From: Deuterostichococcus epilithicus
Taxonomy: Eukaryota > Chlorophyta > Trebouxiophyceae > Prasiolales > Stichococcaceae
Assembly: GCA_033439295.1 (NCBI GenBank)
Contig: JAVTLE010000014.1
Span: 3,844,001-3,908,000 of the forward strand
DNA: 64,000 bases
Direction: 5' to 3'
How positions within the stretch are numbered: the first letter of the stretch is position 1; every line of letters begins with the position of its first letter. Below, piece by piece: positions 56,708-64,000 of this stretch. The notes under the pieces are model-generated. The model saw only the letters and a list, made by a program, of their open reading frames with translations, was not told the origin of the DNA and did no database searches. The position numbers were made by a program, and so were the translations under genes.

Positions 56708-59700
56708 ATGTCCGCTGGCAATGGTGAAGCAGCAGCGCAGGGCACAGGAGCACAGCTAGACGATGAGATTGCTCGCTTTGTGGCCGTCACAAACTGCCCT
56801 CCGGAGCAAGCGCAGTTCTATTTGGAAGCAGCTGGCAGCTTCGACAGGGCAGTGAGCGTTTTCTTTGGTGCGCACTTGACTCGGATTGCAGAGGTGTTGA
56901 ATAGGGGTTCTTCTTCAAAGACCGAATTGCACTGAACGCTGTATAGATGCCATGCTGCCGTCTGCACTAGTTAAGCTGCCTGTGCAAGATGGCGCCAGCG
57001 GGATTTCACCGCTGGATTTCACTGCAATCCGGGCATCTGTGGCACTTTGAATCTGCGGCCACCAGCAAGCCACTTCACTGATGCCCGTGCAGAGCAAGCG
57101 GCGACGCAGCCGGCACAGGAGCCTTTTATGACGCACCTGCCGCCGCGGCCTCTGGCGCCGGCGGCGCCCTCTGGGNGCGGGGGTGTCCAGCGGCCGCCCC
57201 GCGGCGGCCTGCTGCAGCGGCTGGCTGCGCTGCCAGCGGCTGCCGTGCGCACGTCGCTGGCGCTGGCGCTGGGCGTGCTGAATGTCGGCGTTTCGATCGT
57301 GGGCTTTGTGGCACACCGCGCACTGCCGCTGCCGATTCTGCGCCGGCTACAAGGTGATTGCCCGCCGTTTCGCAGATCTTGCACCCTCCCTGGCCAAGCA
57401 GGGGCAGGACTCCACGACCTGATTGGCTGCACAAGCTGCGCATAATGACTGATGGCATATGCCAGGATCCTTGTCTAATCTGCTGCAGGGGCCCCGTGGT
57501 TACAACAGGGTCTACTGCTCGGTGTTGCGCCAGCATGACTGAACACATACGCGGCTAGCTGTGCTGGCCAGTAGCAGACCCGCAGCCACATGCATCAGTG
57601 TCGCATTGCTTCCGCCATCGGCTGCATGGCGGAATGGGCCCAGGTCGCATCTCCGCCCACTTCTTTCGACTTGCTAGTGCAGGGGCGGTGGCGGCAGCAA
57701 TGGTGCTGGCGGTATTGCGGCGACATGGCGCGACCTCATGCAACCCCAACCCCTTGCTCTCTGCTGCAGGTGCGGCGCAGGCGCTGTCGCAGGGCGACAC
57801 CGAGGTGGAGCCCCGCGCCGCGGCGCGTGCCTTCGCCCGCGACTTTGCGCGGCAGTACGGGGAGCGGGCGCCGGACTGGGTCGCGAGCGGGTGGCAGGAT
57901 GCCACTGGCACAGCGGCGCGGCAGTACAAGTTCCTGTTTGTGTACCTGCACGCAGGCCGCCACGAGGACACGCCGCGGTTCTGCCGCGAGACGCTGACCG
58001 CGCCGGAGGTGAGGGCGGCAGCTTCTTTGAGGGCAGCGGCATCCGTACATGTTGATGTGCGGGCACCGCCAGCCCAGGAGGCGCCGGTGGCACCTGCAAA
58101 TGTCCCTCGGCCGCTCGTTTGACATGGGATCCGGATGGTGGTGGCCCGGCCAGCTTGAATGTTGTGCGATTGCTGCATGTGCTTGCTTGCTGTCGCTCAG
58201 TTGACCAAGGACATCGATGCTGCAGGTGGTGAACCACATCAACAGCAACTATGTGGCATGGGGCGGCGACATCCACTCCTCAGACGCGTTCCGGGTGCGA
58301 AACCTCCCCGTGCTCCCGCTCTGAAGGGCTTCAGCATCCAGCTTCCAGATGCCCCTGCGCGCACACAGATGCCCATCTGCTGGTCTGGCACGTCGATGTG
58401 CTGCAGCAAGCGAGTAACTTCTGCTCATCGAGCCCAGCGCCCATTATAGAAAGAATCTCCCTTAGGGTTGCCTCCTCTCATGCAATGTGCACTCCGAAAA
58501 CCTCTGCCGCGCAGCTGAGCAACAGCCTGCGGGCGACCGGCTACCCGTTCGTGGGGCTGCTGGCGTTTTCGGGTTCGCGCACGCGACTGGTGCTGGCGGT
58601 CACGGGGCCGCTGGGGCCGGCGGAACTTGTGCAGGCGCTGTCCGACGCAGCGGATGCGCACGGCGCCGAGTTTGTCGCCGACCGCGCAGATGCCTCCGAG
58701 CGGGTGAGCGGGAGCGGCTCTTAGCTTTTCAAGCGTAACAGCCGTGTGCGCTGTGTGTAATAAAGGCGTGGTGCAGTAGGAAGGCAAAGGGGCTCTGGGG
58801 ATTGACAGCGATTGGTTTCTGGACGGCATTGCTCGTGTGTTGTGCGGGAGATTCTAGCGGCCAGGCACCGGCGCCTGTCTCCTGAATCCTCCACAGTGTG
58901 CTTCTGAAGCGGCCCCTCCGCTTGCTAGCGGTCGGCTGGTTTGCAACATGTGCGAGAATGCTCAACATGGATGAATGTCTAGTCCTCTTACGGCACAGGA
59001 CTTCAACCGGAGGCTGCGGGAGGAGCAGGACGCGGAGTTCCAAAGGTCGCTGGAGGCGGACCGGCAGCGGGAAGCAGAAGCGGCGGCGGCCGCCGAGCAG
59101 CAGGCCGCCTCGGCGCGAGAGGCGGCCCAGGCGGAGGCGGACGCCAGGTGCTGAATTCATCGAAAGGTTCAAGCTGCTGCTGCTGCTGTTGCTGCTGCCG
59201 CCGGCGATATGGTGTCCAGGAGGTCCAGGGTGTTTCAGATGCGAGTCACAGGAGATAGTCTCGGCTGGATTCTAGAGTCAAGCGGCTGGCTGGTGCCCGC
59301 CGACGAGCTTAGCATCAACGCCCGCGTGCTGCCTGCGATGTGATTCAAGAGAGCGTGCAGCACCACCTGCAGCCTGTCAGCGGCAAGACCTGCAGGGAAG
59401 GGTCCAGTCAGCCCACACACGACTGCGCCGCTGGTGCAGGGCGCAGCGGGAGGTCGCCGCCTCGGTGGCAGAGGCGGCCGCTGCGGCCGTGCGGCGCCGA
59501 CGGGAGGAGGCGGCGTCGCGGCTGGTGCCGGAGCCGCCCGCCAGCGCGGCGGACACCTCCCTCGTGCGTGTGCGGCTGCCCAGCGGCACCAACTTCCAGC
59601 GGCGGTGCGCGCACGCTGGCTCTTGGATCAGCAGCACCGTGACCATATGCAGCTTGGGCAGTGACCTTGCAGTCTGGGCGCTTTCGTTTTCAGAAGGGCG

Positions 59701-60039
59701 TGTCGCTTGTGAGGTGTCAGGTGTGGTCGCTGGTGCCTCCAGCCGCCGCTGCAGCCACCCTGCAGCGCCTCTCCTGCCCCAGCCAGCGCCCTCGACATGA
59801 CAGTCACACCTCCAAACCCTGGTAAATCCCTTGCTCGCAGGTTCCGGGCGGATGCGCTGCTGCAGGCGGTTTTCGACTTTGTCGACGCGCAGGAGGGGCA
59901 GTCAGCGCTGCGCTACTCGCTGGCGTCCAACTTCCCACGCCGCGTCTTCACCGGCGAAGACGCTGCCGGCGCCAGCCTGTCATCGCTGGGCCTAACACCG
60001 CAGGCGCTGCTGTTTGTGCAGCCCGCAGACGACGATTAG
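56708..60039 (+). CDS. FAF2/UBXD8 homologue (UBA-UAS-UBX)
   Basis: Recruits the p97/CDC48 ATPase to the ER membrane and lipid droplets for degradation of ubiquitinated proteins. ATG 56708 gives a UBA domain (DDEIARFVAVTNCPPEQAQF + YLEAAGSFDRAVSVFFG). RGGLLQRLAALPAA and the hydrophobic SLALALGVLNVGVSIVGFVA form the ER hairpin. The UAS thioredoxin-like domain has FARDFARQYGERAPDWVASG, KFLFVYLHAGRHEDTPRFCR + ETLTAPE, VVNHINSNYVAWGGDI and LSNSLRATGYPFVGLLAFSG. A Glu/Ala/Arg coiled coil follows (FNRRLREEQDAEFQRSLEAD). The UBX domain has SLVRVRLPSGTNFQRRF, LLQAVFDFVDAQEG and LASNFPRRVFTGEDAAGASL, with the FPR loop that binds p97, ending LFVQPADDD-TAG. Domain order matches human FAF2 throughout. One unresolved base (57176) lies in the segment before the hairpin. 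Confidence 0.94.
57176..57176. other. Unresolved base (N)
   Basis: The only ambiguous base in the window, in a GC-rich stretch of the FAF2 gene. It marks local assembly uncertainty. Confidence 0.99.
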
Positions 60040-60792
60040 AGGTGTTTCCGGCAGGGCGCGCCTTCTGGAGGCGACATATATCCGCAGGACGGTTGGATGG
60101 TTGTCGCATTGGCAGCCAAGGCAGCAGGACAGAGTGTGATTGCTGCCGGCAACAATTCTGCATGACAAACCGAACAGGCTTCAGTGTTGACAGGAAACAC
60201 AGGTGCTCATACACATGACTCACCAAACCATGAACTAGATTCACGAAGGACTCAGACTCATCAGGCATCACGTCAAATCGTCAACGGTGCATTGCAGGAG
60301 TTGGTTGTTTGACAAGCACGATGCTGGAAGAGTCACACGTGCACAGGACACACTCTACGCGATTCTCTTCAAGTGTCGCCCGGCGCCCAAACCACCTCCC
60401 CATTTACAATGCTGAGCCAGCCTGCCCTGCATAGCAACCTGCATGCTTGCCTTGCGGTGGCGGTCACAAGCGGCTGTCTTCCGAGCTGGACAGCGTCTTA
60501 GGTGTAGCGGGCGTCCTCGTCTGCGACGACTCTGTGGCAGGGCTCTGTTGGACGGCCTTCGCATCCAGGCCGCTTCCCGAGGCAGTCCTGTGCACCAGTG
60601 TGCCGTTCTGCGCCCTCGTCAGCTCGTCCTGCGCAGGAACACACTGGCATGTCGACAGCGGGCAAGATGCAGGAAATCAATTGACCACAATGCACACCGC
60701 GACATGCACACCGAGTGGGATTCACGGGCAGCGCTCGTCCCCGTGGTGTCCCTGGCACCTGCATTGCGCCGATGAGGCGGTGCATGCGTGAC
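60040..60792. other. Convergent 3' interval
   Basis: Between FAF2 (+) and the CEP135-like gene (-). No gene seen. A minus-strand TGTAA lies at 60404-60408. A plus-strand open frame at 60443-60775 has no motif. Confidence 0.4.
60404..60408 (-). terminator. TGTAA poly(A) signal, CEP135-like gene
   Basis: Minus-strand TGTAA 385 bases past the stop at 60793; the distance is long but it is the only copy seen in this interval. Confidence 0.35.
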
Positions 60793-63365
60793 CTAGCATC
60801 CGCACACATCTGAGTGTACAACGGGACAGAGTCCAGAATTGTCCTTCTGGAACGGAAAGTCCACCTGCAGCTTGTCGTCGAGCTCGGCGATGCGCTGCGC
60901 GTCAGCGGCGGCGTGCGCCCGGGCATCGTCTAGCTGCTGCCGCAGCGTGCTCAGCAGCGCAGCCGCATCAGCAGCGGCCGCCTCCGCCTGCTCTGTTGCA
61001 GCAGCGCACGACGCAACAGCCGCATCCCGAGCGGCCGCAGCCTCCTCCGCCTGTGCCTGCAGCAGCCTGACTGTGCCCTGCAAGGAAAATAAGAGACGTG
61101 CTCATTCCTGTGGGCACTAAATCGCAGCATAACAGTGTCAGTGGACACAACTCAGGTTGGATCGTGTGCCACACCACAGTCTGACAGTTGCAATGCTCGG
61201 TGCGCGGTGTCCGCAGTCCAAAACAAAACTCGAGGGCAGCTTCCCTGGCAGCGGCGCCGTCGCCGCTGTGCGTGACCCCGTTGCTGCCCGCCTTGGCGTG
61301 TGCAGGTGCGCCGGCACGCTTCAGAGTACCCTGGACCGCAGGCCACGAACTCAACGTCAGCCCAGACCTGCCCGTACCTGAGCAAGGCTCCAGCACCCGC
61401 TGGAAGGACGAAAGCTGATTCGTCGTCAGGCAGGGTGGCGTGAAACAGCAGCTCCGACAGCGCGTTGGGCGCTTCAGACCTTGGGGCTGGGCGTGGCCTT
61501 GCGCGGCGAGGCTTGCGCCCCCCGCCGCCCAGCCCTGTCATGCGCAGACTGCAGCCGCGTCAACGCCATGCGCATCTACTGCTCCACCTCGTCTGCAGTT
61601 GCCGTGTTCTCTGCCACTGCCTGCGCCGTGCGCCGCTCGGCAGCCTGCACAGCACAGCGAGTCGGTTTTGTTCCAGCTGTTTTGGAATGGCAGCGCGAGG
61701 CAACACTTCGCAATTGCTGCATGTGCATGCTGTTTAGCAGCAGCAGCACGAGGCCAGCCAGCAAAACCATTCTGCTTGTGAACTATAAGTTAAGGTGGCT
61801 GAGTGATGAATCAAGGCTGCATGTGGTTGCCAGCAAGCCCTCTGCTGCATGGCTTCGGCAACCGAGGGAATGTCCTCAGGTGCCCGGCTGGAGCTCCTGA
61901 GCAGCCTCCAACTTCGCACGATGTGACAGACCGAGCCAGCACGCACCCGCTGGGCTTCCCGTGCCTCGAGGGCCGCCGCCTCTGCGGCCTGCAGTCGCTC
62001 GGCGGCGGCATTGGCGGCCGCCAGCTGGGAGCCCGCCTCCTCCAGGCGCGCGTGCAGCTGCAGGATGGAGTCCGCCTGCGCAGCTGCCCGCGCCGCCAGC
62101 GCCTGCGGCTTCAGGTCGGAGGCGCCTCCACGCGGGCGGCCAGGCGCGTGATCTCGGCGTCCTGCCGCCGCAGCGCCGCCTGCAAGGGCAAGAGGGCATG
62201 ACGAGCATGATGATGGCAGCGATGAGCTGGACTGGTTTGCCACCAGACACGGCGGCAGCCTTGCCGCCCGAGGCGAATAGCCAGCAGGGAAAAGTATACA
62301 ACCATGTACACTTCAAGGTCCAGGCCGTGAGCTGGCATTCACCTCGGCCTGGTTGACGTCCTCCCTCACGAGCTCAATGTCTGCCGTCCGGTCGAAAACA
62401 ATCTTCTCCAGCTCTGCCACCCTGCGCACGTACAAGAGGACCAGGGTATACGGCAGTCGATGTCCGCCTTGCCACAATTGCTGGCTTCGAGCCGATGTGA
62501 TGCTCGGTTCAGTCGACTTCATGTCAGCCAGAGTCACCTGCAGTCGATGGGGTCGCTGAGGACGTCAAACGTTGGCAGGCCATTCTGCAGCGGCGGCGGA
62601 TGGCGCATTCCCTGCCCGGCTGTATGGCTCTTGACGCTGCTGCGGCCTGCACATAAGCGTCTGCGAATTCAGCTTGCGAGTCTTTCTGCGCACAAGCCAT
62701 GCCGACACACACAATTGCAAAGCACGCAATACTGTACAGCTCTGCCGCAATGCCGGCAGGCGCGGCACTATCACGAATGCAGTTCACACCCGAGGCCTTG
62801 TCGTCCAGACCCAGGCGGTGCAGCAGCTCGAATTTTCGCTGCTGCAGAGCATCGCGCCGTTGGGCTGCCGCCTTGTGCTGCGACACTGCATCTGAGACAC
62901 GTTGCTCCAGGCCGGTGCAACCTGCTGCGTGGTGCGCTCGAAGAGGGGTTCGAGTTCATCGGCTGCGGCGATGTGCTGCGTGTGCAGGTGGTTGGTCTCC
63001 GTCGTCAGCCGCCGCGTCTCGCGAGTCAGCACCTCGACCTGCGGACAAGGCGGAATGCAGGTGTCTATCGCGACGGTTCCTTGTCAGCTTGGAGCATGTA
63101 CGGCATGCGGCACCGAGTTTGACTTCTTGCAGTGCTTTGGTACGTGTTGGCTCCCCGAAACCAGCCTGAAACACTTCCCCACCTTGTCCTGTGCAAGCTG
63201 CAGCTGGAGCGAGGTGGCTGCCTGTGCCTTGCGCAGGCCCTCTCCTGCCTGTGAAGCCTGGATCAGATCCGTCACAAGCCTTGAAACAAGAGTTTCATTC
63301 AAAAACAGGTTGTCGTGCCCGCCGTAGCCTAAAGCCTCAAGCTTGCGCTTGAGCAGCTCGCCCAT
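60793..63365 (-). CDS. CEP135/BLD10-like centriole coiled-coil protein, frame disrupted
   Basis: CEP135/BLD10 builds the cartwheel spokes of centrioles and basal bodies. ATG 63365 gives MGELLKRKLEALGYGGHDNL + FLNETLVSRLVTDLIQA, then VEVLTRETRRLTTETNHLHT, matching the N-terminus of animal CEP135 (LDQLGY, LVEKLFSDL, ENxRLxREN). Later exons read VSQHKAAAQRRDALQQRKFE, RVAELEKIVFDRTADIELVR + EDVNQAE, ALRRQDAEITRLAARV, GGASDLKPQALAARAAAQAD and HARLEEAGSQLAAANAAAER, aligning with the EIERLxxxLxGG region. The last exon is alanine-rich coiled coil (STLRQQLDDARAHAAADAQR) ending at 60793. Oddities: ALRRQDAEITRLAARV and GGASDLK lie in different frames in one exon (about 62130) as if one base were missing; an in-frame TAG at 61578-61576 interrupts a coiled coil; and frames also disagree near 62930. 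The total, perhaps 450-550 residues, is about half the animal length. It could be a decaying gene or local sequence error. Confidence 0.65.
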
Positions 63366-64000
63366 GTTGATTGTAGCATCCGCTTGGTGCGGCGCTACTC
63401 TGGAGCGGCATCTGCTGTGCTGCAGCGACCGACATCTGACGCAGGTCTGTCATTGTGCTGCACCCCCGAGCATGATGCACGCCGCAACCGCCCGCACTCC
63501 AGGTCCCACGGGGTCGTGATCACCCTCGACCCCTCCAAGCCTCAATGGCGCCAAACGCTTGACTGTGCTCTAGTTCCACTAGCGAAGAGTGATGAGGCGG
63601 GACTCTTGCCGCGTTACTCACGAGAGTCGCACATGATTTGCTCGCCACTGGCCAGGTGCTGGGCGGTCAGACACTACGCTGTACAATCATTGGAAGTGTA
63701 TCGGAGAGGCGGTAACACGCCTGCGGCAGCGCGCGCGGCGACAATTTTCTGGTTGCTGCATGTGCATCCAGCCTCGCTGGCCCAGGAGCGCTATGTGACA
63801 CGTGGCTGCAATCCGGCGTGCTTCAAGGGAGTCGATCTGATCAGCCGACCTGTCAGCCGTGGTATACGCTTCCCTCGGCACCCGTCCTTGCGCACCAGCC
63901 ACGTTACCGGACTCGTACTACACGCCCTGAACGCCCTCCTTCGCCACTGCTTGCGCCGCTCCGTTCTTGCATCCGACGCGTCGTTTCAATCTGATGTGCT
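63366..64000. other. Upstream interval to window end
   Basis: The promoter side of the CEP135-like gene. A 71-codon minus-strand open frame (63687-63902) shows no motif and I do not call it a gene. Confidence 0.4.

Noticed and set aside
39100-60039. NSE3, UBC9, OTU and FAF2 as a SUMO/ubiquitin gene cluster
   Set aside because: They are single-copy housekeeping genes tens of kilobases apart with unrelated genes between them; nothing in the sequence ties their expression.
61576-61578. In-frame TAG in a coiled coil as a sign of TAG=Gln code reassignment, known in some ulvophyte algae
   Set aside because: TAG ends the amylase, NPF and FAF2 genes at the expected family C-termini, and TGA and TAA end others, so all three act as stops. 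A lesion or sequence error is simpler.
1-64000. Transposons, virus-derived elements, tRNA or rRNA genes, CRISPR arrays or a defence cluster
   Set aside because: I saw no reverse transcriptase, integrase, transposase, capsid or terminal repeats, no cloverleaf-like segment I could support, and no spaced repeats. This is by eye only; tRNAscan and repeat searches would be decisive.

Overview
The window is nuclear DNA from a green alga, most likely a trebouxiophyte (Chlorella- or Coccomyxa-like). The evidence is indirect. Proteins are plant-type, genes are broken into many short exons by introns of roughly 50-300 bases (mostly GT-AG, often with GTGAG or GTGCG donors), coding sequence has GC-rich third positions, and TGTAA motifs of the chlorophyte poly(A) type lie past several stop codons. 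All three stop codons end genes here, so the code is standard. I saw no organelle, bacterial, viral or transposon genes, no tRNA or rRNA, and no CRISPR. No nuclease, ligand or comparison database was available, so product names rest on recognising conserved motifs and family alignments from memory.

Layout. 1-1868 (-) glutaminyl-peptide cyclotransferase, cut by the window edge; 2704-4306 (+) OTU deubiquitinase; 5080-6286 (+) unrecognised strand-rich protein; 6531-7726 (-) ankyrin-repeat protein; 8327-11025 (+) class 2 dihydroorotate dehydrogenase; 11515-16342 (-) ABC1/UbiB-family kinase; 17285-21068 (+) plant-type alpha-amylase; 21485-22930 (-) UTP23 ribosome-biogenesis factor; 23212-26287 (+) M14 zinc carboxypeptidase; 26801-32734 (-) NCS2/NAT purine permease; 33452-38629 (+) NPF/POT transporter; 39100-41786 (-) MAGE-domain SMC5/6 subunit NSE3; 42393-44616 (+) NAD-type mitochondrial carrier; 45533-46080 (+) Q-rich orphan; 46597-50401 (-) Rubisco-LSMT-like SET methyltransferase; 50567-54013 (-) TFIIE alpha; 54811-56200 (+) SUMO E2 UBC9; 56708-60039 (+) FAF2/UBXD8; 60793-63365 (-) CEP135/BLD10-like coiled-coil gene.

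The genes do not form one pathway. They are unrelated housekeeping genes in largely alternating orientation, so most pairs share a divergent promoter interval or a convergent 3' interval. The one pair with a plausible shared theme is the head-to-head purine permease and NPF transporter, both possible nitrogen-uptake genes.

The most unusual structural signal is a set of tandem duplications, from perfect to about 78% identical, that copy exon-intron boundary segments in at least five genes (DHODH, ABC1 kinase, NPF, SET methyltransferase, TFIIE alpha), so a second copy of a splice site lies inside the intron. The second is a CEP135/BLD10-like centriole gene with an in-frame stop and frame breaks, which could be decay or assembly error (the window holds one unresolved base). 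I did not find a clearly new biological system.
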